Shown here: one piece after another, positions 50,297 to 58,959 of the stretch
Numbering within the stretch: the first letter of the stretch is position 1
Layout: every line of letters begins with the position of its first letter
Assembly (NCBI RefSeq): GCF_030317145.1
Contig: NZ_JASZYE010000011.1
Span: forward strand, 1 to 64,000
From: Variovorax flavidus
GTDB taxonomy: Bacteria > Pseudomonadota > Gammaproteobacteria > Burkholderiales > Burkholderiaceae_C
Direction: 5' to 3'
Length of the DNA stretch: 64,000 nt
Made by a program: the position numbers and the translations under genes
Notes under the pieces: generated by a model
What the model saw: only the letters and a program-made list of their open reading frames with translations
Told to the model about the DNA's origin: nothing
Databases searched by the model: none

Positions 50297-51239
50297 GCTT
50301 GCCCTCGACGAACAGGGTCAGGTAGTGGGCGGGATCCATCGGCTCTCCGTTCTCCAGCACCTCGAAATGCAGGTGCGGGCCGGTGGAGCGGCCGGTCGAG
50401 CCGACGTCGGCGATGTGCTGCTTGGGCAGCACCAGATCGCCCTCGCGCACGATCAGGCGCGAGGCATGTCCGTAGCGGGTGACGAGCTGGTTGCCGTGAT
50501 CGATCTCGACCACCTGGCCGTAGCCCGGCTTCTGTCCGGAGAACACCACGCGGCCGCCGGCCGTCGCGAGAATCGGCGTTCCGGTCTGGGCGGCGATGTC
50601 GATGCCCGAGTGAAAGCTCAGCCGACGGTCGAAGGGATCGAGGCGGTTGCCGAAAGGCGAGCCGAAGCGGCCGCCCCTGACGGGTAGGCGTCCTGGCAGC
50701 GCCGACCAGGCGACCGTATGCATGATGGCTTCCTGCTCGAGTTGCTCCAGTGTCTGGGCAATGCAGGCAAGCTGGGCGCGCGTGTCGTCGACTTCCGCCT
50801 TCGACGCGGCCGTCGTCGTCTCGGCGCATTGCCGCGGCGGCAAGGCCGGGCCGCCGACGCCATCGCGGGAAGAGCCGCGATCCGTGCCGGCTTTCGACAG
50901 CGGCTTCGGCGCCTTCAGCCGCGCCTGCAGACTGCGCAGTTCGCCCATGTGCGTCGTCAGGCGGGCGATGCGCGGCTCCATCTGCGCGAGGGATGCGTTC
51001 AGCTTGCCGAGTTCGTCGACCACGTACGTACGCTCGACGCCGTTCGCGCCCTGGCTTTCGGCGGCCCTGTGTTCGGCCCAGTGAATGCCGATGGCGGCGC
51101 CCGCGGCGAGCGCGATGGCCGCTGCTGCTGCGGCAGCTGCGCACGCAATCATCAGCGTCGTGCGGCGGGTCACGAACTGGACGGACCCGTTGCTGAGATG
51201 GCGACCCGGGCTGAACATGAGCAAGTGGCGTATTCGCAT
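50289..51239 (-). CDS. M23 family metallopeptidase (LytM-type), membrane anchored
   Basis: A 316-residue peptidoglycan endopeptidase. The short cytosolic start and a membrane helix (ACAAAAAAAAIALAAGAAIGI) are followed by a coiled-coil region (about 70-130). The C-terminal M23 domain (about 195-310) has the zinc motifs FHSGIDIAA (H-x3-D) and GPHLHFEV (H-x-H), with GYGQVVEIDHGN between them. All zinc ligands of active LytM enzymes are present. The start is at MRIRHLLMFSPG; MFSPG seven codons later is possible. It heads the bactofilin group, so it probably trims peptide cross-links where the bactofilin places it. Confidence 0.9.
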   Translation of the reverse strand: MRIRHLLMFSPGRHLSNGSVQFVTRRTTLMIACAAAAAAAAIALAAGAAIGIHWAEHRAAESQGANGVERTYVVDELGKLNASLAQMEPRIARLTTHMGELRSLQARLKAPKPLSKAGTDRGSSRDGVGGPALPPRQCAETTTAASKAEVDDTRAQLACIAQTLEQLEQEAIMHTVAWSALPGRLPVRGGRFGSPFGNRLDPFDRRLSFHSGIDIAAQTGTPILATAGGRVVFSGQKPGYGQVVEIDHGNQLVTRYGHASRLIVREGDLVLPKQHIADVGSTGRSTGPHLHFEVLENGEPMDPAHYLTLFVEGKHG

Positions 51240-51544
51240 AGAAGTGTCGAGATCAGGCGCCATCCAGCCGTCATGGACGGCTCGACCACAAAGGTGGTCA
51301 TGCGCGTGGGAGAGAAGCCCCTGATCTCGGCATGCGGTGTGCCCGAAATCTCCAGGAGCCCAGGATTCAAGCGCTGGGCCAGCGGGACATCCCATCGGGG
51401 CCAGGACACTGAACGCGTGGACGCGTCATCAGTTGCTCGATGGCCTGAATTGTCCCCGTTGGCTTCCATGAGTCCCATGGGAAAAATCCGAAAGGGACCG
51501 GAGATGTCGCCCGTCCCACCGCGTGCGCATAATTGACGAAAACT
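51240..51544. other. Divergent intergenic region with two dyads
   Basis: This 305-bp gap separates the M23 peptidase and oxyR. GACCAC-AAAG-GTGGTC (51284-51299) lies close to the peptidase start. TCCCATGGGA (51473-51482) lies 63 bp upstream of oxyR. I find no ORF with coding character and no clear sigma70 pair. It should hold both divergent promoters, and the dyads may be regulator sites. Confidence 0.4.
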
Positions 51545-52510
51545 ATGACGCTTACGGAACTCAAATACATCGTCGCCGTGGCACGCGAGCGGCATTTCGG
51601 CAAGGCTGCGGAAGCCTGCTATGTCTCGCAGCCCACCCTGTCTGTCGCGATCAAGAAACTCGAGGACGAACTCGAGGTCAAGCTGTTCGAACGCAGTGCG
51701 GGCGAGGTGACGGTCACGCCGCTGGGCGAGCAGATCGTGCAGCAGGCGCAGAGCGTGCTGGACCAGGCCGCCAGCATCAAGGAAATTGCCAAGCGCGGGA
51801 AGGACCCGCTGTCCGGTCCGCTCAATCTGGGCGTGATCTACACCATCGGCCCCTACCTCCTGCCCGACCTGGTGCGCCAGAACATCGCACGCACGCCGCA
51901 GATGCCGCTGGTGCTGCAGGAAAACTTCACCGCCAAGCTGCTCGAGATGCTGCGCGCCGGCGAGATCGATTGCGCCATCATGGCCGAGCCTTTTCCCGAC
52001 ACGGGCCTGGCGATGGCCCCGCTCTACGACGAACCCTTCGTGGCGGCCTTGCCGGTCCACCACCCGTTGGCGGACCGCGAGTCCGTGACCTCCGACGAGC
52101 TCAAGAAGGAGACGATGCTCCTGCTGGGCACCGGCCACTGCTTTCGCGACCACGTGCTGGAGGTGTGCCCGGAGTTCGCCCGTTTTTCGAGCAACGCCGA
52201 AGGCATTCGCAAGAGCTTCGAGGGCTCGTCGCTGGAGACCATCAAGCACATGGTCGCCTCCGGCATGGGCGTGACGCTGGTGCCGCGCCTCTCAGTGCCG
52301 GCCGATGCGCTCAAGCCCAAAAGCAAGAGCCGCAAGGAGCCCGAGCAGATCGTGCGCTATCTGCCGGTGCGCGACACGCAGGGCGGTGAGCCGCCGACGC
52401 GGCGCGTGGTGCTGGCGTGGCGGCGCAGCTTCACGCGCTACGAAGCCATCGCGGCACTGCGCAACGCGATCTACGCGTGCGAACTGCCGGGCGTCAAGCG
52501 CCTCTCGTAG
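51545..52510 (+). CDS. oxyR: Hydrogen-peroxide-sensing LysR regulator OxyR
   Basis: A 321-residue LysR-type activator of the peroxide response. The N-terminal winged helix (LTELKYIVAVARERHFGKAA and CYVSQPTLSVAIKKLE) is typical of the family. The sensing domain has the redox segment GTGHCFRDHVLEVC, whose two cysteines fall at residues 199 and 208, the same numbers as the peroxide-sensing pair of E. coli OxyR. The ATG at 51545 gives that numbering; a TTG four codons earlier is less likely. A dps gene lies 134 bp downstream on the same strand and is a classical OxyR target. Confidence 0.95.
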   Translation: MTLTELKYIVAVARERHFGKAAEACYVSQPTLSVAIKKLEDELEVKLFERSAGEVTVTPLGEQIVQQAQSVLDQAASIKEIAKRGKDPLSGPLNLGVIYTIGPYLLPDLVRQNIARTPQMPLVLQENFTAKLLEMLRAGEIDCAIMAEPFPDTGLAMAPLYDEPFVAALPVHHPLADRESVTSDELKKETMLLLGTGHCFRDHVLEVCPEFARFSSNAEGIRKSFEGSSLETIKHMVASGMGVTLVPRLSVPADALKPKSKSRKEPEQIVRYLPVRDTQGGEPPTRRVVLAWRRSFTRYEAIAALRNAIYACELPGVKRLS

Positions 52511-52644
52511 CAAATGCGGTATCGGCCTACGAGCCTGACGCGTGCCGGCCGCAACAGCTGCGATAGAGTGCGGCTTTTGCGGAGCCCGCCTCCGGCTTTC
52601 CTGCGGTTCTTGCCGTCAATCCACTGAAGAAAGAGCTCATCACC

Positions 52645-53238
52645 ATGGCCAAAGTCGTGAAGAAACCCAAGTCCCCCGTCGCAGCTGCGCCGTCGGCATC
52701 CGCTGGCAAGGTGCCCAAGAAGGGCGGCGTGGTGGTCGCGGAGGAGTCCGGCAGCCGCAATGCCCCGATCATCAACATCGGCATCGACCGGCAGGACCGC
52801 GCAGCCATTGCCGAAGGCCTGAGCCGCGTGCTGGCGGACACGTACACGCTGTACCTGACCACGCACAACTTCCACTGGAACGTGACGGGCCCGCACTTCA
52901 ACTCGCTGCATGCGATGTTCATGACCCAGTACACCGAACTCTGGGGCTCCACGGACGTCATCGCCGAGCGCATCCGGGCCCTGGGCCACTACGCACCGGG
53001 TTCGTATGCCGAGTTCAGCAAGATCGCGACCGTGCCCGACGTGCCGCAGACCCCGCCCAAGGCCATGGAGATGGTCCGCATCCTGGTGAAGGGACACGAG
53101 ACCGTCTCGCGCATTGCGCGTGAATTCATCCCCGTGGCCGAAGAGGCGGGCGACGACCCGACCGCCGACATGCTGACCGCGCGCTGCACGGTGCACGACC
53201 AGACGGCCTGGATGCTGCGTTCGCTGCTTGAAGACTGA
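52645..53238 (+). CDS. dps: Dps-family DNA-protecting ferritin-like protein
   Basis: A 197-residue miniferritin. A Lys/Ala/Pro-rich N-terminal tail of about 30 residues, likely DNA-binding, precedes the four-helix core. Ferroxidase ligands recognised are His77 (NFHWNVTGP), His89 (FNSLHAMF), Asp104 and Glu108 (STDVIAERIRALG). The acidic residue normally four positions after the second His is Met93 here, so the site may be altered. Dps oxidises and stores iron with peroxide and shields DNA. It follows oxyR, in keeping with peroxide induction, and its end overlaps ubiA by 11 bp. Confidence 0.93.
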   Translation: MAKVVKKPKSPVAAAPSASAGKVPKKGGVVVAEESGSRNAPIINIGIDRQDRAAIAEGLSRVLADTYTLYLTTHNFHWNVTGPHFNSLHAMFMTQYTELWGSTDVIAERIRALGHYAPGSYAEFSKIATVPDVPQTPPKAMEMVRILVKGHETVSRIAREFIPVAEEAGDDPTADMLTARCTVHDQTAWMLRSLLED

Positions 53239-54145
53239 TCCCGCCACCGGCCCCGCCACGAGCGCGGCAGAGCCTGCGCCCGCGCCGCACCGCGGGCGTT
53301 TTGCGTTGTATCTCGACCTGATCCGCTGGAATCGCCCCGCGGGCTGGTTGCTGCTGCTCTGGCCCACGCTGGGCGCGCTCTGGTTTGCGGCCGACGGATG
53401 GCCGGGCTGGCACCTGCTCGTCGTGTTCGTCCTCGGCACCATCCTCATGCGCAGCGCGGGCTGCTGTGTCAACGACGTGGCCGATCGTGACTTCGACCGC
53501 CACGTCAAGCGCACGGCGCAGCGGCCGGTCACGAGCGGCGCGATCTCCGTGACGGAGGCGCTGGTCGTTGGCGCCGTGCTCGCGCTGGCTGCGTTCGGGC
53601 TGGTGCTCACGACCAATCGCGTCACGGTGCTGTGGTCCTTTGCGGCCTTGGCCGTGACCCTGGTCTACCCGTTCGCGAAACGCTTCGTGTCGATTCCGCA
53701 GGCGGTGCTCGGCATTGCCTTCAGCTTCGGCATCCCGATGGCCTTTGCGGCGGTGCAAGGCAGCGTGCCGCTGCTGGCCTGGTGGCTGCTCGCGGGCAAC
53801 CTGTTCTGGGTGCTGGCTTACGACACCGAGTACGCAATGGTCGACCGCGACGACGACCTCAAGATCGGCATTAAGACTTCGGCCATCACCTTCGGGCGTC
53901 TGGACGTCCCGATCGTCATGGCGAGCTACGCGATCTTCCTCGCCATCTGGGCAGGCGCGGGTGCGGGCAAGTCGCTGGGCGCGCTCTTCTTCATCGCGAT
54001 CGGAATTGCCGCAGCGCAGGCGCTATGGCACTGGCGGCTGATTCGCGACCGGACGCGCGACGGCTGCTTCAAGGCCTTCCGGCTCAACCACTGGCTCGGC
54101 TTCACCGTGTTCGCCGGCGTCGTGGCCGGCTACGCCTTGCGCTGA
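53228..54145 (+). CDS. ubiA: 4-hydroxybenzoate polyprenyltransferase
   Basis: UbiA attaches the polyprenyl chain to 4-hydroxybenzoate in ubiquinone synthesis at the inner membrane. The 305-residue protein has about nine helices. The two Asp-rich motifs are NDVADRDFDRHVKRT and YDTEYAMVDRDDDLKIG, which bind Mg-diphosphate. The start is a TTG overlapping the dps 3' end by 11 bp; this gives the short Pro/Ala leader usual in Burkholderiales. It is co-directional with oxyR and dps and converges on proC. Confidence 0.95.
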   Translation: MKTDPATGPATSAAEPAPAPHRGRFALYLDLIRWNRPAGWLLLLWPTLGALWFAADGWPGWHLLVVFVLGTILMRSAGCCVNDVADRDFDRHVKRTAQRPVTSGAISVTEALVVGAVLALAAFGLVLTTNRVTVLWSFAALAVTLVYPFAKRFVSIPQAVLGIAFSFGIPMAFAAVQGSVPLLAWWLLAGNLFWVLAYDTEYAMVDRDDDLKIGIKTSAITFGRLDVPIVMASYAIFLAIWAGAGAGKSLGALFFIAIGIAAAQALWHWRLIRDRTRDGCFKAFRLNHWLGFTVFAGVVAGYALR

Positions 54146-54163
54146 GTGCGGCCGGCGCTTTCC

Positions 54164-55021
54164 TCAGCCGCGCCCGAACTCCTGGCCGAGTTCGGCGGCG
54201 CGCTGGTGCGCGGCACGGATGGCGGCCTTGAATTGGGTCTTGATGTCGGCGCTCTCCATGGCCGTGATGGCAGCGTAGGTGGTGCCACCCTTGGACGTCA
54301 CGCGTTCGCGCAGGACGGCCGGTGGCTCGGTCGCGCTGCTGGCCAGGGCGGACGCACCGGTGAAGGTGCCGACGGCCAGCTGGTGCGCCTGTTCCGGCGT
54401 CAGCCCCAGGTCCACACCCGCTTCCGTCATCGCCTCGATGAAATAGAAGACGTAGGCCGGACCGGAGCCCGACATTGCCGTGACGGCGTCGAGCGCCGTT
54501 TCGGCGTCGACCCAGATCAGGTCGCCGGTGGGGGCGAGCACCTGCTCCGCCAGCTTCCGGCCATCGCTGTCCACAGCCTCGCGCGCATAGAGGCCGGTCA
54601 TGCCCTGCCCGACGAGGGCAGGCGTATTGGGCATCGCGCGAACCACGCGCTCCGTGCCGAGCCAGCGGGCAATGCTGTCCGACGGGATCCCCGCGGCCAC
54701 CGAAAGGTGCAGGGCGTCGGGCGCCAGACCGCGCACCGGCTTGGCTGCCTCCGCAAAGCTCTGCGGCTTGACGGCCCAGACCACGACCTCGCAGCGCGCC
54801 AGGGCGCTGCCGGCCTCGGCCTGCGCCGTGATGCCGAAATCGTGGGCCAGCCTGGCGCGCGCTTCGGCGAAAGGCTCGACGACTTCGATGGATTCCGCGG
54901 GGACGTCCTGCTTGATCAGCCCGCCGATGATGGCGCTGGCCATGTTGCCGCCCCCGATGAACGCGATGGGTGGCAAGGGTGTCGGCTCCCGGCGGGGCAG
55001 GAAAGTGACTGCGATGTTCAT
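54164..55021 (-). CDS. proC: Pyrroline-5-carboxylate reductase
   Basis: ProC reduces pyrroline-5-carboxylate to L-proline with NAD(P)H, the last step of proline synthesis. The 285-residue protein shows the Rossmann motif FIGGGNMASAIIGGL after a short basic leader. VVWAVKPQSF, the substrate region AMPNTPALVGQGMTGLYA, and the dimer helix region TAMSGSGPAYVFYFIEAM follow. It starts 3 bp after the stop of the phytase-like lipoprotein gene, so both are likely one transcript, perhaps by chance of packing. Confidence 0.96.
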   Translation of the reverse strand: MNIAVTFLPRREPTPLPPIAFIGGGNMASAIIGGLIKQDVPAESIEVVEPFAEARARLAHDFGITAQAEAGSALARCEVVVWAVKPQSFAEAAKPVRGLAPDALHLSVAAGIPSDSIARWLGTERVVRAMPNTPALVGQGMTGLYAREAVDSDGRKLAEQVLAPTGDLIWVDAETALDAVTAMSGSGPAYVFYFIEAMTEAGVDLGLTPEQAHQLAVGTFTGASALASSATEPPAVLRERVTSKGGTTYAAITAMESADIKTQFKAAIRAAHQRAAELGQEFGRG

Positions 55022-55024
55022 GAC

Positions 55025-56188
55025 TTATCCGGTGAATTCGAATGCTGCGAACTGGGTGATCTGCAGCGGATTGAAATTGTCGTCGCTCACCGCGACCAGC
55101 AGGCGGCTGCCATTCGGCAGATCGGGGCCCCAGCAAAGGCCCTCGCTGTTGTCCAGGCGGGACAGGCCAAGAGCGGCGAAGTCGGCGACCAGCTTCTTGG
55201 GCGCGGCAGTGTGATTGTCCGGGCTCAGCGCTTCCAGGGCCAGGGTGTCGGTCGCGGCGCGGGTATCGATCTCGTACAGCCTCAGCGAGTTGCCGACCCC
55301 GGTGGCGTAGGCGCGCTCCAGAACCAGCATGCGGTGGGCGTCGATCATCAGCACCTCGCTGACCCCGTTGTCGGCGGGCATGCCGGGTATCAGCGGACGC
55401 AGGGGGATCGCGTCCGGGACGTAGGCAATCTGGCGGGTGGCCGTGCCGGTCGCCAGATCGATCTGCGTGAACCGGCAAGGTCCGCCTGCCGCGGCCACGG
55501 TGGGAATGGGGCCGTCCTGAACGAGCGCGTTTTCCATCGCCAGCCAGGCGTGGCGTGCATCCGGTGTCAGCGCCAAGCCCTCCAGCCCGAGGTTGTCCCT
55601 GGTGCCCCACCGGCCGGTGGAATCGGGCTGGAACAGGGCGGGGAGCGGAATTTCGCGGATCAGCGTGCCGTCGCGTCTTGATTCGTACAGTGCGGGGCCG
55701 AAGCTGCGCGGCACGTCGCCCTCGCTGGTCCAGAGGATCGTGTCGGTGTCCGGGCGGATCCGGAGTGCTTCAGGATCGGGAACAGGTGTGCCCGGGCGCG
55801 CGCGCCGCCGCGACGGCCACGGTGTGCCGTCGGCTTGCTTGAGCAGTGCGACATCGCCGAGCCGGGGCGGCTCGGCGCCGGATGCGGCGGACCACTGGGC
55901 ACTATATAAGCGTGCTGGCGCCAGGTCCGACCGATCATCGCTGAGAAGCAGGTACTCACCTCTCTTCGGGTCGTAGTCGATGCCGGATAATCCTCCGGCG
56001 GTCGTCCCCCGAAATTCCGGGCGGTGAGGCCATCGTGCTTCGGCAACAAGCCGCAGCCGCTGTGGGTCCGGCGCAACAGCGATTCCGCTCTTGCATCCCG
56101 CGATTGCGCTTGCGAGGGGAATCGCCGCTGCAACCAGCATTTGCCGACGGGAAACCAGTGTTGAAAGTGTGGGTGAGCGCTCGTGCAC
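55025..56188 (-). CDS. Phytase-like/esterase-like exported protein
   Basis: A 387-residue probable lipoprotein or Tat/Sec-exported protein. SRRQMLVAAAIPLASAIAGC has a twin-Arg-like start and a lipobox-like end (Cys about 32). The body matches the esterase-like activity of phytase family (a beta-propeller): GGLSGIDYDPKRGEYLLLSDDR, NLGLEGLALTPDARHAWLAMEN, and NSEGLCWGPDLPNGSRLLVAVSDDN. The activity is not established for most members. The start is a GTG (VHERSP). It lies between proC and the divergent ribosomal operon. Confidence 0.82.
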   Translation of the reverse strand: MHERSPTLSTLVSRRQMLVAAAIPLASAIAGCKSGIAVAPDPQRLRLVAEARWPHRPEFRGTTAGGLSGIDYDPKRGEYLLLSDDRSDLAPARLYSAQWSAASGAEPPRLGDVALLKQADGTPWPSRRRARPGTPVPDPEALRIRPDTDTILWTSEGDVPRSFGPALYESRRDGTLIREIPLPALFQPDSTGRWGTRDNLGLEGLALTPDARHAWLAMENALVQDGPIPTVAAAGGPCRFTQIDLATGTATRQIAYVPDAIPLRPLIPGMPADNGVSEVLMIDAHRMLVLERAYATGVGNSLRLYEIDTRAATDTLALEALSPDNHTAAPKKLVADFAALGLSRLDNSEGLCWGPDLPNGSRLLVAVSDDNFNPLQITQFAAFEFTG

Positions 56189-56231
56189 GGCCCGAAGTCT
56201 ACGGTTTCACAAAATTGCGTGAGGCAGGTAG

Positions 56232-56260
56232 TTGACGAGGCCCGCAGACTATGTGACAAT
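56232..56260 (+). promoter_or_regulatory. Sigma70-like promoter of the rplN ribosomal operon
   Basis: TTGACG (56232-56237) and GACAAT (56255-56260) stand 17 bp apart, about 150 bp upstream of rplN. The 221-bp gap holds no other gene. The leader that follows may carry a regulatory structure such as a ribosomal protein target, which I cannot define by eye. Confidence 0.6.
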
Positions 56261-56409
56261 CGCAGGCTTCGCTTGAAAAGGCGAAAGCTTCTGCCCAGCG
56301 GAAGCGCACTGAAGTGGTTTCGGTGCGTGGACGACGGGCCCAAGACTGACCGCAGATCTGTTCCGGAGTGTCCGGGGCGGCAAACGGTACAAGTTGGGAA
56401 TATCACAAA

Positions 56410-56778
56410 ATGATCCAAACTGAATCCCGGCTCGATGTGGCCGACAACACGGGCGCGAAATCCGTCCTGTGTATCAAGGTGCTCGGTGGCTCCAAGCGGC
56501 GTTACGCCAGCGTGGGCGACGTCATCAAGGTCAGCGTCAAGGAAGCCGCTCCGCGGGGTCGCGTCAAGAAGGGCGAGATCTACAGCGCAGTGGTGGTCCG
56601 CACCGCCAAGGGCATCCGTCGTGCTGACGGTTCGCTCGTCAAGTTCGACGGCAACGCAGCTGTGTTGCTCAACGCCAAGCTGGAGCCCATCGGCACCCGC
56701 ATCTTCGGACCGGTCACGCGCGAACTGCGCACCGAGAAGTTCATGAAGATCGTGTCGCTGGCCCCCGAAGTTCTGTAA
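56410..56778 (+). CDS. rplN: 50S ribosomal protein L14
   Basis: L14 binds 23S rRNA at the subunit interface. The 122-residue protein begins MIQTESRLDVADNTGAKS and has KKGEIYSAVVVRT and FGPVTRELR, as in the family (E. coli 123). It opens this ribosomal operon, with a sigma70-like promoter upstream. The usual upstream neighbours rpmC and rpsQ are absent. Confidence 0.98.
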   Translation: MIQTESRLDVADNTGAKSVLCIKVLGGSKRRYASVGDVIKVSVKEAAPRGRVKKGEIYSAVVVRTAKGIRRADGSLVKFDGNAAVLLNAKLEPIGTRIFGPVTRELRTEKFMKIVSLAPEVL

Positions 56779-56791
56779 GGACAACAACGCC

Positions 56792-57109
56792 ATGAACAAG
56801 ATTCGCAAAGGCGACCAGGTCATCGTGTTGGCCGGGCGCGACAAGGGCAAGCGCGGCACTGTGTCGCTGCGCAAGGATGATTCGCATCTGATCATCGACG
56901 GCATCAACATCGTCAAGAAGCACACCAAGCCGAACCCCCTCAAGGGTACGACCGGTGGCATCGTCGAGAAGGCCATGCCGATTCACCAATCCAACGTGGC
57001 GATCTTCAATGCCGCGACCGGCAAGGCCGATCGCGTCGGCATCAAGGTCACGGACGGCAAGCGCGTGCGCGTCTTCAAGTCCAGCGGCGAAGAAATCAAG
57101 GCCGCGTAA
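56792..57109 (+). CDS. rplX: 50S ribosomal protein L24
   Basis: L24 starts 50S assembly by binding the 5' part of 23S rRNA. The 105-residue protein shows the KOW motif near its start (IRKGDQVIVLAGRDKGKRGTV) and GGIVEKAMPIHQSNVAI. It lies 13 bp after rplN with AAGGACAAC as ribosome binding site. Length equals the family norm. Confidence 0.98.
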   Translation: MNKIRKGDQVIVLAGRDKGKRGTVSLRKDDSHLIIDGINIVKKHTKPNPLKGTTGGIVEKAMPIHQSNVAIFNAATGKADRVGIKVTDGKRVRVFKSSGEEIKAA

Positions 57110-57120
57110 GGGGTACTCAC

Positions 57121-57660
57121 ATGGCACGTCTCCAACAACACTATCGCGAAAAGATCGCGAAAGACCTGACCGAAAAGTTCGGCTACACCTCGCCGATGCA
57201 GGTTCCGCGTCTGACCAAGATCACGCTCAACATGGGTGTGGGCGAAGCAGTCGCCGACAAGAAGGTTCTCGACAACGCTGTCGCCGACCTGACCAAGATC
57301 GCCGGCCAGAAGCCCGTCGTGACCAAGTCGAAGAAGGCTATCGCCGGCTTCAAGATTCGCGAGAACCAGCCGATCGGCTGCATGGTCACGCTGCGCGGTG
57401 TGCAGATGTATGAATTCCTGGATCGTTTCGTGACCGTGGCACTGCCGCGCGTCCGTGACTTCCGCGGGATTTCCGGCCGCGCCTTCGACGGCCGTGGCAA
57501 CTACAACATCGGCGTCAAAGAGCAGATCATTTTCCCTGAGATCGAATACGACAAGGTCGATGCCCTGCGCGGTCTCAATATCAGCATCACGACGACGGCC
57601 AAGACCGACGAAGAAGCCAAGGCGCTTCTCGCTGGCTTCCGTTTCCCGTTCAAGAACTGA
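57121..57660 (+). CDS. rplE: 50S ribosomal protein L5
   Basis: L5 binds 5S rRNA and contacts the P-site tRNA region. The 179-residue protein matches E. coli in length and has PRLTKITLNMGVGEAVADK, GCMVTLRG, and RDFRGISGRAFDGRGNYNIG. It is third in the operon, 11 bp after rplX. Confidence 0.98.
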   Translation: MARLQQHYREKIAKDLTEKFGYTSPMQVPRLTKITLNMGVGEAVADKKVLDNAVADLTKIAGQKPVVTKSKKAIAGFKIRENQPIGCMVTLRGVQMYEFLDRFVTVALPRVRDFRGISGRAFDGRGNYNIGVKEQIIFPEIEYDKVDALRGLNISITTTAKTDEEAKALLAGFRFPFKN

Positions 57661-57668
57661 GGTGGTTT

Positions 57669-57974
57669 GTGGCTAAAGTAGCTTTGATCGAGCGCGAGCT
57701 CAAGCGAGAAAAACTGGTCGCAAAGTACGCCGCCAAGCATGCGGAACTGAAGGCGATCGCCAACGACGCGAAGAAGAGCGACGAAGAGCGCGCAGCTGCC
57801 CGCCTGGGTCTGCAGAAGCTCCCGCGTAACGCCAACCCGACGCGCCAGCGCAACCGTTGCGAAATCACCGGTCGTCCGCGTGGCACCTTCCGCCAATTCG
57901 GTCTGGCACGCGCCAAGATCCGCGAACTGGCTTTCAATGGCGACATCCCCGGTGTCACCAAGGCCAGCTGGTAA
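57669..57974 (+). CDS. rpsN: 30S ribosomal protein S14 (long, zinc-free form)
   Basis: S14 is needed for assembly of the 30S head. The 101-residue protein is the long form without the CxxC zinc pairs of the short form; the end shows RNRCEITGRPRGTFRQFGLAR. It starts with GTG, 8 bp after rplE, following GAGGTGG as ribosome binding site. Confidence 0.97.
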   Translation: MAKVALIERELKREKLVAKYAAKHAELKAIANDAKKSDEERAAARLGLQKLPRNANPTRQRNRCEITGRPRGTFRQFGLARAKIRELAFNGDIPGVTKASW

Positions 57975-57994
57975 GCCAGGCAGGAGCAAACAAC

Positions 57995-58390
57995 ATGAGC
58001 ATGAGTGATCCCATTGCCGACCTGCTGACGCGTATTCGTAACGCGCAGATGGTGGCGAAGCCCACCGTGTCGGTCCCGTCTTCCAAGGTGAAGATCGCGA
58101 TCGCACAGGTGTTGAAGGACGAGGGCTACATCGACGGCTTCAAGGTCAAGACCGAAGCCGGCAAGAGCGAACTCGAAATCGCGCTGAAGTACTACGCTGG
58201 CCGTCCGGTCATCGAGCGTATCGAGCGCGTGAGCCGTCCTGGCCTGCGTGTCTACAAGGCCAGCGCAGCCATTCCGCAAGTCCAGAACGGCCTCGGCGTT
58301 GCCATCGTCACGACCCCCAAGGGCGTGATGACCGACCGCAAGGCGCGCGCTACCGGTGTCGGTGGCGAAGTGCTGTGCTACGTCGCCTAA
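57995..58390 (+). CDS. rpsH: 30S ribosomal protein S8
   Basis: S8 binds helix 21 of 16S rRNA and in E. coli represses the spc operon at the rplE region. The 131-residue protein starts MSMSDPIADLLTRIRNAQM and ends ATGVGGEVLCYVA. CAGGAG lies 8 bp upstream of the ATG. Spacing of 20 bp from rpsN keeps it in the operon. Confidence 0.98.
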   Translation: MSMSDPIADLLTRIRNAQMVAKPTVSVPSSKVKIAIAQVLKDEGYIDGFKVKTEAGKSELEIALKYYAGRPVIERIERVSRPGLRVYKASAAIPQVQNGLGVAIVTTPKGVMTDRKARATGVGGEVLCYVA

Positions 58391-58414
58391 CCGAGACATC
58401 GAGGAGAAACTGAA

Positions 58415-58948
58415 ATGTCCCGAGTAGGAAAAATGCCGGTCGCCATCCCCGCAGGCGTGGATGTGTCGATCAAGGAAGACCAGATCAACGTCAAGGGCAC
58501 GGGCGGCACGCTCAGCCTGCAGCGCAATGCACTGGTCAATGTCGCCAGCAATGACGGCAAGCTGAGTTTTGAGCCCGCCAACGATTCGCGTGAAGCGAAC
58601 GCGATGAGCGGCACGTTCCGTCAGCTGGTGAACAACATGGTCGTCGGCGTGACCAAGGGCTTCGAAAAGAAGCTCACCCTCGTCGGCGTGGGCTACAAGG
58701 CTGCCGCTCAAGGCGCCAAGCTCAACCTGCAAGTCGGTTATTCGCATCCGGTCAACTTCGACATGCCCCAGGGCGTGACGGTGGCGACCCCGACGCCGAC
58801 CGAAATCATCATCAAGGGTGCCGACCGCCAACGTGTTGGCCAAGTGGCCGCTGAGATCCGCGCTGTTCGTCCGCCTGAGCCCTATAAGGGCAAGGGCATC
58901 AAGTACTCGGACGAGAAGATCGTGATCAAAGAGACCAAGAAGAAATAA
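58415..58948 (+). CDS. rplF: 50S ribosomal protein L6
   Basis: L6 sits near the factor-binding site of the 50S subunit. The 177-residue protein starts MSRVGKMPVAIPAGV and ends with the family signature PEPYKGKGIKY and IKETKKK. GAGGAGAAAC precedes the ATG. Same length as E. coli L6. Confidence 0.98.
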   Translation: MSRVGKMPVAIPAGVDVSIKEDQINVKGTGGTLSLQRNALVNVASNDGKLSFEPANDSREANAMSGTFRQLVNNMVVGVTKGFEKKLTLVGVGYKAAAQGAKLNLQVGYSHPVNFDMPQGVTVATPTPTEIIIKGADRQRVGQVAAEIRAVRPPEPYKGKGIKYSDEKIVIKETKKK

Positions 58949-58959
58949 GGGGCAGCAAA

